NCBI GenBank assembly: GCA_022616435.1
Contig: JAKEET010000146.1
Location: 1-43,100, forward strand
Direction of reading: 5' to 3'
DNA from: Gemmataceae bacterium
GTDB taxonomy: Bacteria; Planctomycetota; Planctomycetia; Gemmatales; Gemmataceae
DNA length: 43,100 nucleotides
Part shown: positions 21,610 to 30,445 of the stretch, one piece after another
Numbering within the stretch: the stretch's first letter is position 1
How the letters are laid out: each line of letters opens with the position of its first letter
Notes under the pieces: model-generated
Seen by the model: the letters and a program-made list of their open reading frames with translations, nothing else
Told to the model about the DNA's origin: nothing
Databases searched by the model: none
Made by a program: the position numbers and the translations under genes

Positions 21610-22518
21610 TCAACTGATGAACTGTTCCAGGAACCGCTTGCTTTGCCGCAGCGACCGTTGCCGATCGTCGAGCGACCTTTCGTAGGCGCGGTCTTCCACT
21701 TCGATGCACACCGGTCCATCGTACCCGGCGTCGGTCAGCGCGGAAAACAGCGGCCCCCAGGCCACATCTCCGAGGCCCGGAATTTTCGGCGTGTGCCAGC
21801 CCAGGCCCATGATCCCTTGCTCGTACAGCTTAGGAGTGTCGATGCGCGTGTCCTTGGCATGGCAGTGGACGATCCGCTTGCCGAACTCGCGAATGCAAGC
21901 GGCGCTGTCGATGTGCTGCCAGACCAGGTGCGACGGATCGAAGTTCAGCCCCCAGGCGTTGCTCGGGATTTTCTCGAACATCGTCCGCCAGATGGCCGGC
22001 GTCGTCGCCAGGTTGGCGCCCCCCGGCCATTCGTCGTACGAGAACAACATCGGACAGTTTTCGATCCCCAGCACGACGCCGCGCTGCTCGGCGAGCCGGA
22101 CCAATTCCGGCCAGACTTGCTGAAACACCGGCCAGTTTTCCGGAACGGATTTCTTGGGGTCGCGGCCGACGAACGTGTTGACCACGCGCACCCCCAGCCT
22201 CGGCGCCGCCTCGATGACCTTCTTCAAATGGTCAATGACCTCGCGGCGGTGATCGGCATCGGGATGCAGCGGATTGGGATAGTAACCGAGACCGGAGACG
22301 CCGACGCGATGCTTCTGGACGAGCGTCTGGACTTGCTGAATCTCGGCATCCGAGAGGTTGGTCACGTCGACGTGCGTCACGCCGGCATAACGGCGGTCGG
22401 CTTTCCCGGGCGGCCAGCACATCAATTCAACACAACCAAATCCCTCGGCGCCAGCAAAGGCGAAGACCTCTTCCAGACTCAGGTCGGCCAAGATAGCACT
22501 GACAAAACCGAGTTGCAT
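21610..22518 (-). CDS. Sugar phosphate isomerase/epimerase (xylose isomerase-like TIM barrel)
   Basis: A ~302-aa AP-endonuclease-2/xylose-isomerase-like TIM barrel. Key segments: [60 protein letters not shown] with a metal-binding Glu, [15 protein letters not shown] (Asp and His), [12 protein letters not shown] and [13 protein letters not shown] with the final Glu. These would bind divalent metal. The length and context suggest a cytosolic sugar isomerase or epimerase; the substrate is unknown. The start at MQLGF is preferred over an upstream TTG. Confidence 0.85.
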   Translation of the reverse strand: MQLGFVSAILADLSLEEVFAFAGAEGFGCVELMCWPPGKADRRYAGVTHVDVTNLSDAEIQQVQTLVQKHRVGVSGLGYYPNPLHPDADHRREVIDHLKKVIEAAPRLGVRVVNTFVGRDPKKSVPENWPVFQQVWPELVRLAEQRGVVLGIENCPMLFSYDEWPGGANLATTPAIWRTMFEKIPSNAWGLNFDPSHLVWQHIDSAACIREFGKRIVHCHAKDTRIDTPKLYEQGIMGLGWHTPKIPGLGDVAWGPLFSALTDAGYDGPVCIEVEDRAYERSLDDRQRSLRQSKRFLEQFIS

Positions 22519-22664
22519 GATGGTCACCCGCGTCTGCCGTGCGGATTTTCCGCGCGACTTTGCCTGATTTTCCAAGCGTGCCGAAAAAATATGCTACAGT
22601 TTTACGATTCTCGCCGCCCTCTGGAAGTAGCTGCACCTTTTCCCTCGGTGAACGGACAGACACC

Positions 22665-22931
22665 ATGCACCTTAACAACAAGACGAGCAGCGAATGGTTT
22701 TTTGCCGCCGAGTTGGCCTACGCGAACCATCATCAGGGGTGCGCCTGGTGCGGCGACACGCATTGCGTCCGCCGGGAGAGGCATGATGCCAAGCACGTCT
22801 ACGCGTGCCAGCGCTGCGATTTTCAGGTGAGCTACGACGCCCAGCGCGATCGCTTTCACATGATTCCCGGCGAAGAATTACGCGCCGGCGCCGAAACGAT
22901 GCTCGACCAGCCCATCGCCAACCTGCTGTGA
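22665..22931 (+). CDS. Small zinc-ribbon protein
   Basis: An 88-aa protein with two CxxC pairs: GCAWCGDTHC near residues 25-34 and YACQRCDFQVSY near 50-60, the spacing of a treble-clef or zinc ribbon. The start at MHLNNKTSSEWF follows an upstream region with a TATGCT -10-like box (22590-22595). The C-terminal part (FHMIPGEELRAGAETM) is helical and charged. No close family recognised. It precedes the ferredoxin-NADP reductase by ~50 nt and could be cotranscribed. Confidence 0.7.
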   Translation: MHLNNKTSSEWFFAAELAYANHHQGCAWCGDTHCVRRERHDAKHVYACQRCDFQVSYDAQRDRFHMIPGEELRAGAETMLDQPIANLL

Positions 22932-22980
22932 GATCCCGCCTTCCTTTCCGCCAGCGTCCGGAATTCGTTAAATAAGCGAA

Positions 22981-23910
22981 ATGACGCCGGCAGAATTGGC
23001 AGCGCTTCGGCAGAAGCATTACAACGCCACTGTAGCTTGGTTGCACAAGCCGAATTCGGACCTGATGATCCTGCGCATCCGGCCCGATTTTCCCGTGCCG
23101 CAACACAAGCCGGGCCAGTATTCGACGCTGGGCATGGGCCATTGGGAGCCGCGCGCCCCGGACTGCCAGGAAGAAGCCCCCAAGCCCGAGGACGAATACA
23201 AGCTGATCCGCCGGGCCTATTCGATCAGCTGCTCCGTGCTGGACGAGCACGGCCAGCTCTTCGACATGCCCGCGACCGGCTGGCTGGAGTTCTACATCGT
23301 CCTGGTGCGGCACTCGGACCAGGGCCCCCCTGCCCTCACGCCAAGGCTGTTCACGCTCACCGAGGGCGCCCGGCTGTTCCTGGGCGAGAAGATCGCCGGC
23401 CATTTCACGCTCGATCCCGTCAAGCCCGGCGACACCGTGCTGTTCCTGTCCACGGGGACCGGCGAGGCGCCGCACAACTACATGCTGTGGGAATTGCTCC
23501 GCCGCGCTCACACGGGCAAGGTTCTCGCCGCCTGCTGCGTCCGCTATCGCCGCGATCTGGGATACACGCCAATCCACGACGAGCTGATGCGCCGTCATCC
23601 GAACTACACGTACCTCAGCCTGACGACCCGCGAACCCACCAATGCCGGCCAGAAGGTGTACATTCAGGACCTGATCACCAGCGGCCAGCTTGAGGAACGC
23701 CTCGGGCACACCCTCGACCCCGCGACCACGCACGTCTACCTGTGCGGCAATCCGAAGATGATCGGCGTGCCGACGGTCGATAAGACGACCGGCGCCAAGG
23801 TCTATCCGCAACCCCCGGGCGTCGTCGAAATCCTCGAACGACGCCAGTTCCAGCTCGACCAGCACAGTCTTAAATTGAAGGGGAACATTCACGTTGAGGA
23901 GTACTGGTAG
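22981..23910 (+). CDS. Ferredoxin--NADP reductase (bacterial FPR type)
   Basis: A 309-aa FAD/NADP oxidoreductase. It has RRAYSISCSVLDEHG for FAD binding (RxYS), FLSTGTGEAPHNYMLW for the NADP phosphate-binding loop, and VYLCGNPKMIGVP, all typical. The end HVEEYW matches the aromatic C-terminus of bacterial FPRs. It exchanges electrons between NADPH and ferredoxin or flavodoxin. It has a small insertion after GHWEPRAPD. The stop overlaps the GTG start of a protein kinase by 1 nt, so the two are translationally coupled. Confidence 0.9.
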   Translation: MTPAELAALRQKHYNATVAWLHKPNSDLMILRIRPDFPVPQHKPGQYSTLGMGHWEPRAPDCQEEAPKPEDEYKLIRRAYSISCSVLDEHGQLFDMPATGWLEFYIVLVRHSDQGPPALTPRLFTLTEGARLFLGEKIAGHFTLDPVKPGDTVLFLSTGTGEAPHNYMLWELLRRAHTGKVLAACCVRYRRDLGYTPIHDELMRRHPNYTYLSLTTREPTNAGQKVYIQDLITSGQLEERLGHTLDPATTHVYLCGNPKMIGVPTVDKTTGAKVYPQPPGVVEILERRQFQLDQHSLKLKGNIHVEEYW

Positions 23911-24764
23911 TGGCTGAAGAAGTCATCAGCGGGTACAAGCTGGTCAACTGCATGATGACCGGGCAGAACAGCCAGGTCTGGGAGGTGGTCGAGGTCACCA
24001 GCGCGCGGCATTTCGCGATGAAGCTGTTGCTGCCGGAGAAGATCGCCGACCCGGAGATGCGCCGGATCATGATGCACGAGGCCAACGTCGGCAAGCAGCT
24101 CGCGCATCAAAACATCATTCGCATCGTCCACGTCGGCAACGACCGGAAGAACCCGCACTACGTGATGGAGTACTTTCCGGCCGGCAGCCTCAAGATTCGG
24201 CTGATCCGCAAGCAGTACGACTTCATCCGCGAGCGCATCCACAGCATCCTCAAGCAAGCCGCCATCGGCATGGCGTACATGAACGCCAGCGGCTGGGTGC
24301 ACCGCGACGTCAAGCCGGACAACATGCTGGTCAACGCCGCCGGCGAGCTGCGCATCATCGACTTCGCGCTGGCGACCAAGGTCGAGAGGCCGTCGTTTTT
24401 GTCCAAGCTGTTCCGCGGCAAACCGACCGTGCAGGGGACGCGCAGCTACATGTCCCCCGAACAGATCCGCGGCGAGCCGCTCGACGGCCGGGCCGACATC
24501 TACAGCTTCGGCGCCAGCGCCTACGAGCTGACGACCTATCGCCCGCCGTTCCGGGGCCTGAGCGCCCAGGACTTGCTCCAGAAGCAGATCACGGAAAAGC
24601 CGGTGCCGCCGCAGGTCCACGTCCCCGACCTTACCGACGAGTTCTCCAATCTGGTCATGAAGATGCTGGCCAAGAAACGCGACGACCGGCCGGAGACCTT
24701 CCACGACGTGCTCAAGGCGCTCAACACCATGCGCATCTACAAGAACGAGCCGAAGAAAGAGTGA
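23910..24764 (+). CDS. Serine/threonine protein kinase-like protein
   Basis: A 284-aa cytosolic kinase-fold protein with no membrane segment. Lys38 (HFAMKLLL), Glu57 (MMHEANVG), catalytic loop HRDVKPDN (131-138), activation-segment MSPEQIRG and DGRADIYSFGASAYELTTYR are all present. Two departures are seen: DFG is replaced by DFA at Asp151 (IIDFALATK), and the glycine-rich loop is degenerate (MMTGQNSQVWEV). The catalytic HRD and metal Asp are intact, so activity is possible. It starts with GTG overlapping the ferredoxin reductase stop, suggesting paired function; the target is unknown. Confidence 0.87.
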   Translation: MAEEVISGYKLVNCMMTGQNSQVWEVVEVTSARHFAMKLLLPEKIADPEMRRIMMHEANVGKQLAHQNIIRIVHVGNDRKNPHYVMEYFPAGSLKIRLIRKQYDFIRERIHSILKQAAIGMAYMNASGWVHRDVKPDNMLVNAAGELRIIDFALATKVERPSFLSKLFRGKPTVQGTRSYMSPEQIRGEPLDGRADIYSFGASAYELTTYRPPFRGLSAQDLLQKQITEKPVPPQVHVPDLTDEFSNLVMKMLAKKRDDRPETFHDVLKALNTMRIYKNEPKKE

Positions 24765-24792
24765 CGGCGAAAGGCCGGTTGCTCCACTCCGC

Positions 24793-25791
24793 ATGCAAAC
24801 CGAACGCGTGGCGATCGACCCGCTTCATCCGGCCCCGGAAATCATCGCCCGGGCCGCGGCGGTGCTGCGCGGCGGCGGGCTGGTCGCGTTTCCAACGGAA
24901 ACCGTGTACGGCCTCGGGGCCAACGCCCTGGACGAACGGGCCGTCCAAAGCATCTTCGCCGCCAAGGGCCGGCCGCCGACCAATCCGCTGATCGTTCACG
25001 TGCCCGATCTGGCCGCCGCGGTGACACTCGTATCGGACATGCCGGCGCCGGCGCGCGCCTTGGCGGACCGGTTCTGGCCCGGGCCGCTGTCGCTGGTGCT
25101 CCTCAAGAGCGCGCGCGTCCCCGATGTGGTCACGGCCGGCGGTCCGACCGTGGCGCTGCGGGCGCCGGCCCATCCCGTCGCCCTGGCGCTCTTGCAGGCG
25201 TGCGGCTTTCCCTTGGCCGCCCCCAGCGCCAATCCGTCCACCCACCTCTCACCGACCACGGCCGATCACGTCTTGAGCGGACTCGACGGCAAGATTGACA
25301 TGGTGCTCGACGCCGGCCCTGCTGCCGGCGGCCTGGAATCCACGGTGCTCGACCTGACGGTGTCGCCGCCGCGGTTGTTGCGGCCGGGATTGGCGACCCG
25401 AGCGCAGATCGAAGCGGTCATCGGGCCGATCGGGCATGGTCCGGATCAAAACCCATCGGCCCCGCTTCGTTCGCCCGGAATGCACGAGCGCCACTATGCG
25501 CCGCGCGCTGCGCTCGACTGCCAGGCCGACAGCCGTCCGCGTGTCGAGCAATTGATGCGCCAAGGCGTGCGGGTCGGCTGGATCGTCTGGAGCCCGACTG
25601 CGCCCGAGGCATTGGCAGGCGCGATCATCGAGCGCCTTCCCGCGGACGCGGCAGGATATGCGGCGGGATTGTACGCCGCCTTGCACCGCCTCGATCAGGC
25701 GAACGTCAGCCACATCGTTGTGGATCTGCCGCCGGCCGGAGACGCCTGGCTTGCGGTCCACGATCGCTTGCGGCGGGCGGCGCATTCATGA
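24793..25791 (+). CDS. L-threonylcarbamoyladenylate synthase (Sua5 type)
   Basis: A 332-aa Sua5/YrdC family enzyme that makes threonylcarbamoyl-AMP for t6A37 modification of tRNA. The TsaC domain carries VAFPTETVYGLGANALDE, IFAAKGRPPTNPLIVHV and PLAAPSANPSTHLSPTT. The C-terminal Sua5 domain begins after SPGMHERHYAP (about residue 225), as in the longer Sua5 form. Start MQTERVAID; the kinase stop is ~28 nt upstream. Converges with cca. Confidence 0.94.
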   Translation: MQTERVAIDPLHPAPEIIARAAAVLRGGGLVAFPTETVYGLGANALDERAVQSIFAAKGRPPTNPLIVHVPDLAAAVTLVSDMPAPARALADRFWPGPLSLVLLKSARVPDVVTAGGPTVALRAPAHPVALALLQACGFPLAAPSANPSTHLSPTTADHVLSGLDGKIDMVLDAGPAAGGLESTVLDLTVSPPRLLRPGLATRAQIEAVIGPIGHGPDQNPSAPLRSPGMHERHYAPRAALDCQADSRPRVEQLMRQGVRVGWIVWSPTAPEALAGAIIERLPADAAGYAAGLYAALHRLDQANVSHIVVDLPPAGDAWLAVHDRLRRAAHS

Positions 25792-25822
25792 AGTGATGAG
25801 TGATGAGTCATCACTCATCACT
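25792..25822. terminator. Heptamer palindrome between tsaC/sua5 and cca stops
   Basis: A perfect 15-bp inverted repeat around one central base: AGTGATGAGTGATGA then its reverse complement. It is built of two tandem GTGATGA heptamers and two TCATCAC heptamers, exactly filling the space between the stop codons of the convergent genes. A bidirectional terminator role is plausible. It uses the 7-bp period seen in the ribosomal spacers. Confidence 0.75.
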
Positions 25823-27156
25823 CACGCCGACTCCTCGCGCAGCAGGCGGTCGATCAATTCCCACGCTTGTTCCAGCGTTTTCACGGTTCCGTCCAGCTGG
25901 GCCTCGTACACGGCGTCGAGCAGCTTCTTGAAGATCGGCCCGGGCGGCAAACCGCGCTTGGCGAGGTCGTGGCCAGTGATCAAAGGCCGAGGGTGCAGGT
26001 CTTCCGGCGTCCAGACGCGCAAGAGGAATTCGCAGTACTCGACGTGGTCGAGGCTCCGGTTCCACGCCAGCGCGTCGGCACGGTGCAAGGCCAGCAGCTC
26101 GCCGATGCCGGGATGGGTCAGCATGGCCTTGAGCTTGCTCGTCTTCATTTGCCTGGCATCGCACAGGTACTGATGCTTTTCGACCAGCCAGGCGATGCGC
26201 TCGCGCTCGGCATTCGAAAGCTTCAGGCGCAGGCCGATCTCGTCGGCCAGACGGGCGCCGACGTGTTCGTGGTAGTGAAACGTGTAACGGTCGGGCGTGC
26301 GGCCCACGGTGCGCGGCTTGCCGATGTCGTGCAACAGCGCCGCCATCGCCAGCGGGAACGACGGCGCCGGGCCGAGCATGTCGAGCACCGTCATCACGTG
26401 GTCCCACAGGTCGCACACCGGCGCGGCCGGCGGGCCCTGCGGAAAACCCTTCATCGGGAGCAGCTCGGGCAGGATCGGCTTCACCAGGCCCAGGTCGTAC
26501 AGCAGATTCACGCCGCGCGTGCGCCGGGGATGGACGAGCAATTGCCGCAGCTCCTCGGCGATGCGCTCGGCGCTGACGACGGGGAGCTGATCCGCCATCG
26601 CCTTGACCGCCGCCGCGGTGGCCGGCTCCAGGGCCAGGTCGAAGCGCGACGCGACCCGGACGGCGCGGAGCAGGCGCAGCTTGTCTTCCGTGAAGCGGAG
26701 GTACGGATCGCCGATTGCCCGCAGGATGCGATCGCGCAGGTCTTGCTGGCCGCCGACGTAGTCGATGAGCTGGCCCTTGATCGGATCGAAGAACATGCCG
26801 TTGACGGTGAAGTCGCGGCGCAGGGCGTCGTCACGGGCCGTGGCGAACACCACCTGGTCCGGCCGGCGGCCGTCGCTGTAGCCGGCGTCGGTGCGGAACG
26901 TGGCGACCTGCACCGTCAGCGGTTCGCCCACTTGCCGCGGACCGAGCACCTCGACCACGCCGAAGCTGATCCCGACCGCGACCGTGCGGCGAAACAGCTT
27001 CCGCACCTCCTCCGGCCGGGCCGACGTGGCAATGTCGTAATCCTTCGGCGTCTGCTCCAGCAACTCATCGCGCACGCAACCGCCGGCCCAGAGCGCTTCG
27101 TAGCCCGCCTCCTGGAGCCGCTTCACGACAGAGATGGCGAAGTCGCGTTCGGTCAT
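25822..27156 (-). CDS. cca: CCA tRNA nucleotidyltransferase / polyA polymerase family, with HD domain
   Basis: A 444-aa class II nucleotidyltransferase. Head domain: WAGGCVRDELL and PKDYDIATSARPEEV give the Gly-Gly and Asp-x-Asp metal site; ALRRDFTVNGMFFD is the RRDFxxN motif; ERIAEELRQLL is the nucleotide-recognition helix. An HD phosphohydrolase-like region follows (AALLHDIGKPRT, His/Asp). It completes the CCA tail of tRNAs or acts as a polyA polymerase; the family cannot be split by sequence alone. The ATG at 27156 lies at the edge of a heptamer array. Confidence 0.92.
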   Translation of the reverse strand: MTERDFAISVVKRLQEAGYEALWAGGCVRDELLEQTPKDYDIATSARPEEVRKLFRRTVAVGISFGVVEVLGPRQVGEPLTVQVATFRTDAGYSDGRRPDQVVFATARDDALRRDFTVNGMFFDPIKGQLIDYVGGQQDLRDRILRAIGDPYLRFTEDKLRLLRAVRVASRFDLALEPATAAAVKAMADQLPVVSAERIAEELRQLLVHPRRTRGVNLLYDLGLVKPILPELLPMKGFPQGPPAAPVCDLWDHVMTVLDMLGPAPSFPLAMAALLHDIGKPRTVGRTPDRYTFHYHEHVGARLADEIGLRLKLSNAERERIAWLVEKHQYLCDARQMKTSKLKAMLTHPGIGELLALHRADALAWNRSLDHVEYCEFLLRVWTPEDLHPRPLITGHDLAKRGLPPGPIFKKLLDAVYEAQLDGTVKTLEQAWELIDRLLREESA

Positions 27157-27269
27157 TGGTTACTGGTCATTAGTCATTAGTCATTGGTCATTAGTCATTG
27201 GTCGAGTCGGTGCTCGTCATCGGACCTCTGGCTCCTGGCTCCGATTCCTGATTCCTGATTCCTATCTCC
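27157..27269. repeat. Two heptamer arrays between cca and rsmD
   Basis: About seven tandem units of type TAGTCAT/TGGTCAT (27157-27205) start at the cca initiation codon. A second array of GGCTCCT and GATTCCT-like units (27227-27269) follows and is read through by the 3' end of rsmD. Unlike the ribosomal spacers, the two arrays are not clear inverses. The rsmD stop (TAA, 27191-27193) lies in the first array. Confidence 0.78.
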
Positions 27270-27829
27270 TTCTGCCAGATCATCAGCACGTTGCGGCCGT
27301 AGGCGCGGTGTTCCCAGGCGAGCAATTCCGGCGACTCGTCGAGGGGCGAGCCTTTTTCCGATTGCAGGACGATCACGGTGTCGGGCGCCACGATGGTCTG
27401 CAGCCGTTGCACTGCCTGCAGCAGCAAGTCCGGATGCTCTTGCAGGTCCGCGAAGGGTGGACTCAGGAAGATGTTGACGGGTTCGGACGGCGGCTGCCAG
27501 GACGCGGCCCAGCGGTACGCATCGGTGCGATACACCCGCGCCTGCCTCGTCAATTCGAACCGGCGCAGGTGCTGCTCAATGGCGTTGGCCAGGCGAACGT
27601 CGCGCTCGACAAACGTTGCGGCCGAGGCGCCGCGGCTGAGGGCTTCGAGGCCGACGACGCCGGTGCCGGCAAAGACATCGACGAACCATCGACCGGGCAC
27701 GGCGTTGCCGAGGATGCTGAACAGGGCCTCGCGCACCATCTGTGGCGTCGGCCGCAGCTCGGGATTGACACTGCACGCGATCTTCCGGCCGCGCAGACTG
27801 CCGGCGACGATCCGAATGGCGGTTTGCAT
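27191..27829 (-). CDS. rsmD: 16S rRNA (guanine966-N2)-methyltransferase RsmD
   Basis: A ~212-aa RsmD methyltransferase, modifying G966 of 16S rRNA in the 30S head. MQTAIRIVAGSLRGRKI and LRPTPQMVREALFSILG match the family start, and VDVFAGTGVVGLEALSRGA is the SAM motif. The catalytic motif reads FLSPPFADL where many have D/N-PPY, an unusual Ser. The start is either MQTAI (27829) or an ATG two codons earlier. The last ~25 residues (after MIWQKEI) are encoded by heptamer repeats and are probably non-functional. Confidence 0.9.
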   Translation of the reverse strand: MQTAIRIVAGSLRGRKIACSVNPELRPTPQMVREALFSILGNAVPGRWFVDVFAGTGVVGLEALSRGASAATFVERDVRLANAIEQHLRRFELTRQARVYRTDAYRWAASWQPPSEPVNIFLSPPFADLQEHPDLLLQAVQRLQTIVAPDTVIVLQSEKGSPLDESPELLAWEHRAYGRNVLMIWQKEIGIRNQESEPGARGPMTSTDSTND

Positions 27830-27839
27830 ACACATATCC

Positions 27840-27928
27840 GGTGGCCGGGGCTGAGGCTTTGCGAAGCCCGGCGAGCCCCACGCGATTGGCCGCCGCCGGG
27901 GCTTCGCCAAGCCTGCGCCCCGGCCACC
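27840..27928. repeat. Inverted repeat related to 6437-6519
   Basis: Imperfect arms at 27840-27871 and 27896-27928 (core GGTGGCCGGGGCTGAGGC) enclose a loop with CACGCGATTGG, the reverse complement of the loop core at 6437-6519. So both are copies of one element in opposite orientation. It lies between the TolC-like gene's 3' end and the rsmD start. The longer rsmD frame through it is rejected. Confidence 0.8.
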
Positions 27929-27985
27929 CGTTGAGGAATGGTGAACGCTGGTCTTCCCTCATTGTCGAACGGACGGAGAGGAGAG

Positions 27986-29536
27986 TCAACGTGGCGGGCA
28001 AGCGGTGCCGGCGGCGCCGGTGAAAACGAACAGACGCACCTGGGCCTTGTCGTAATCGCGGAGGGCGTGCAGATAGCTGAGGCGGGCGCCCACCAGGGCG
28101 CGGATGGCCAGCAGCACCTCGCTGGGCGACCGGCCTTTGATGTTCTCGCGGAGCCGCAAGTCCGAGAGGCTGTAGGCCTCTTCGGCGTGCTGGATCTGCC
28201 GGGCGGCCTCCTTGAGCTGTTCGTGATTGCTGCGGACGGCCTCATGAGCTTCCTGGATCGCCAGGGTCAGCTTGCCGCGCAAGTCCTGATAGTTGAGCTG
28301 GGCTTGCTGGATCCTCAGGGCCGCCAGCCGCTTGCGTTCGCGGCCGGTCAAGAGCTCCGTCACGTTCCAGCGCGCCTGCACCCCCACGTCCCAGCGGTTG
28401 GCCCAGTCAAGGCGTCCGCCCGGACCGGCGCCGAACGCACCTTCGCCCATCGTCACCTCGATGCGCGGCAGCCAATGCAGGGGGCTTTCGCCCTTGGCCC
28501 GCATCTCCTCCAGCAAGCCCAGGATGGCTTCCGTCTCCCGAACCCCCGGGCCTTGCTGCTGGGCCAGCTCGACGAGCGGCGCCGCCGATTCACCGACCTC
28601 CACGAGCTGCAGCGCCACCAGGAACTTTTCCAGGACAACCACCTCGCTCGCGGGATCGAGGCCGAGAAGATAGATGATCCTCGCCTTGGCGGCTTTGGCG
28701 CCTTCCTGCAAACGGCGCGTCAGGATCTTCTGAGCCCCCAGCTCGGATTCGACGCGGGCGACCTCGACGCGCGTCCCCGGATCGATCTTCTCCAGGCTCT
28801 TGGCCTGGACCTGCAGCTTCTGCAGCTTGAGCTCGGCATCGATGGTGATGGCCGCCGCTCCCTGGGCGGCCAGCAAGTCCAGGTAGGTGCTGGCCGCGTC
28901 GAGAAGCTGCTCGGCATTGAACCGGCTTACCTCGCCCTGCTGCTGCCGGACCTTGCGCAACGCCTCGAGGCGGGTGAAGACGGCGTCGCGCATGTCGAGC
29001 TTGCCGCGCAGCTCCATCCCGGCCACCGACGACCCATAATGGGTCTCGAGCAGGTTGCCGAAAAAGTCCTGAATGCCGCCGTCGTGCCGCCACCAGCCGA
29101 CGCCGAGCCACAACTCCGGCAGCCAGCGCTTGGCGGCCAGCTCCTGTTCGACATACGCCTCGGCGAGCTTCTCGCGGGCCAGCCGCACCATGCCGTTCTG
29201 ATCCATGGCCAGGCCCAGCACGGCGTCGAGGCTGAGCGGCACCTGTTTGTCAAGGTCCTTGCTCTGGACCTTGACCGGCGGCGGCAAGGGTTCGGCCTCA
29301 CGCGGCTGGGCCGCTTCCGCCGCGGCTTCGCCGGCCCCGATGGTGGGCGGCGGCGGCAATGGGACCTGCGATGCCTCGGTGACTGCTTCCGGCTCCACCG
29401 TCTGCCGCAACGGCGGCAGCTCGAGCGGCTGGGCCGCGGCCATGGGATTGGGCAACAGTACGGCGATCGCGAACAAGGCGCTGAGCCAGCGCGGATTCGT
29501 GCCGCCCCGCCGGCTGTCTTGGCCTGATCGAGTCAT
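27986..29536 (-). CDS. TolC family outer membrane protein
   Basis: A 516-aa predicted outer-membrane channel component of an efflux or type I secretion system. Signal peptide (WLSALFAIAVLLPNPMAAA), then a low-complexity Pro/Glu-rich stretch (about residues 35-90), then long amphipathic alpha-helical hairpins typical of TolC/OEP: ARVESELGAQKILTRRLQEG and AIQEAHEAVRSNHEQLKEAA. The internal duplication is evident. The start is MTRSGQDSRRG at 29536. No cognate transporter or adaptor genes are seen nearby. Confidence 0.85.
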   Translation of the reverse strand: MTRSGQDSRRGGTNPRWLSALFAIAVLLPNPMAAAQPLELPPLRQTVEPEAVTEASQVPLPPPPTIGAGEAAAEAAQPREAEPLPPPVKVQSKDLDKQVPLSLDAVLGLAMDQNGMVRLAREKLAEAYVEQELAAKRWLPELWLGVGWWRHDGGIQDFFGNLLETHYGSSVAGMELRGKLDMRDAVFTRLEALRKVRQQQGEVSRFNAEQLLDAASTYLDLLAAQGAAAITIDAELKLQKLQVQAKSLEKIDPGTRVEVARVESELGAQKILTRRLQEGAKAAKARIIYLLGLDPASEVVVLEKFLVALQLVEVGESAAPLVELAQQQGPGVRETEAILGLLEEMRAKGESPLHWLPRIEVTMGEGAFGAGPGGRLDWANRWDVGVQARWNVTELLTGRERKRLAALRIQQAQLNYQDLRGKLTLAIQEAHEAVRSNHEQLKEAARQIQHAEEAYSLSDLRLRENIKGRSPSEVLLAIRALVGARLSYLHALRDYDKAQVRLFVFTGAAGTACPPR

Positions 29537-29847
29537 GCGAGCGCCCTTGAGAGAAAAGTGCTCTTCTCTAAGCATCGGACAGCAAAATGCGGAAAGTTTA
29601 CCGGAAATGCCGATTATGCGGTTCAGCGCCCGGCCACATTCGCCAACTTCGCCAGTCTCCACCCCTCGTTGGCCATTTTGGTTGACCTGGGACGGCTCAC
29701 CGGGCGTGATTCGGCCGCGGGACGGACAGACTGGCCAACGAGCCCGTCAGCACATATAGTAAATGTTGCTCTTCATCCCTGATGCCTTTCCTTTCCCCGG
29801 ATCAACATCTTCGGACGAGGCGGACATCAAGTGTGCGGAGGGGAACC

Positions 29848-29982
29848 GTGACGGTTCTCACATGCACGGAGATGTCGTTGGTGGTGCGCGCTGCCAGCCG
29901 CACCTCACTGATGCGGAATCTTGCCCCGAACGGCACGCGCATTCGGCTCGGCAGCCGCAACGTTCCTCGTCCGCGCCGGTGA
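29848..29982 (+). CDS. Doubtful small basic ORF
   Basis: GTG-initiated 44-codon frame giving a basic peptide ending RNVPRPRR, with CGGAGGGG just upstream. No family recognised; composition alone does not prove coding. It lies in the 475-nt interval between the TolC-like gene and the STAS gene, which otherwise shows only a TATAGT box at 29755-29760 and no clear gene. Confidence 0.2.
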   Translation: MTVLTCTEMSLVVRAASRTSLMRNLAPNGTRIRLGSRNVPRPRR

Positions 29983-30012
29983 GCCTGTCCCAGTCTGGAA
30001 GGGAGCTAGCTC

Positions 30013-30333
30013 ATGAACGCCGCAGCCAAGATAGAGCAAGCGGGCAACGTGAGGATCATCACCTTTGCGGGCGCGAGGATCCGCGACGACCTCGTCGGCA
30101 GCATCCTCGGCGCTCTCGGCGACGATCATCTGCTGCTGGACTTCACCCACGTCGAATCCATCAGCAGCATGGAACTGGCGGCCCTGATCACGCTTCACAA
30201 GCGAATCAAGACCGCGGGCGGCCGACTCACGCTGTTCAATCTCCACCCGGATGTGTTCGAGGTGTTCTCGATCACTCGCCTGGAGAAGCTCTTCAGCATT
30301 TGCCGTGAGCAGGCGGCGCTGGCCGCGCCGTGA
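30013..30333 (+). CDS. STAS-domain protein (anti-sigma factor antagonist-like)
   Basis: A 106-aa single STAS domain. VRIITFAGARIRDDLVGSIL, LLLDFTHVESISSMELAALI and LHKRIKTAGGRLTLFNLHPD follow the SpoIIAA/RsbV plan; the phosphorylation-site region reads ESISSMEL, with Ser residues where partner kinases act. GGAAGGGAGC lies upstream. Role in partner switching is inferred from the family. It precedes rpsU and a HATPase gene on the same strand, a plausible kinase partner. Confidence 0.85.
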   Translation: MNAAAKIEQAGNVRIITFAGARIRDDLVGSILGALGDDHLLLDFTHVESISSMELAALITLHKRIKTAGGRLTLFNLHPDVFEVFSITRLEKLFSICREQAALAAP

Positions 30334-30445
30334 ACCGGCTTGCCGTCGTTGCCGAGCCCAGGCCACGGGCGTGTTCAGCGTTCAGACTCTGCTCGAGCCG
30401 GAAGACGGCAACACCGGCGCGTCAGCACGTTGACAAGGAGCCTGC

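Noticed and set aside
21437..21709. N-terminal extension of the methyltransferase frame through the tandem hairpins
   Set aside because: The extension is translated repeat (TRQRGT-like) and the methyltransferase fold starts after the internal ATG at 21436.
29763..30308. 181-codon plus-strand frame overlapping the STAS gene
   Set aside because: Different frame from the clear STAS domain; Arg/His-rich translation with no motif.
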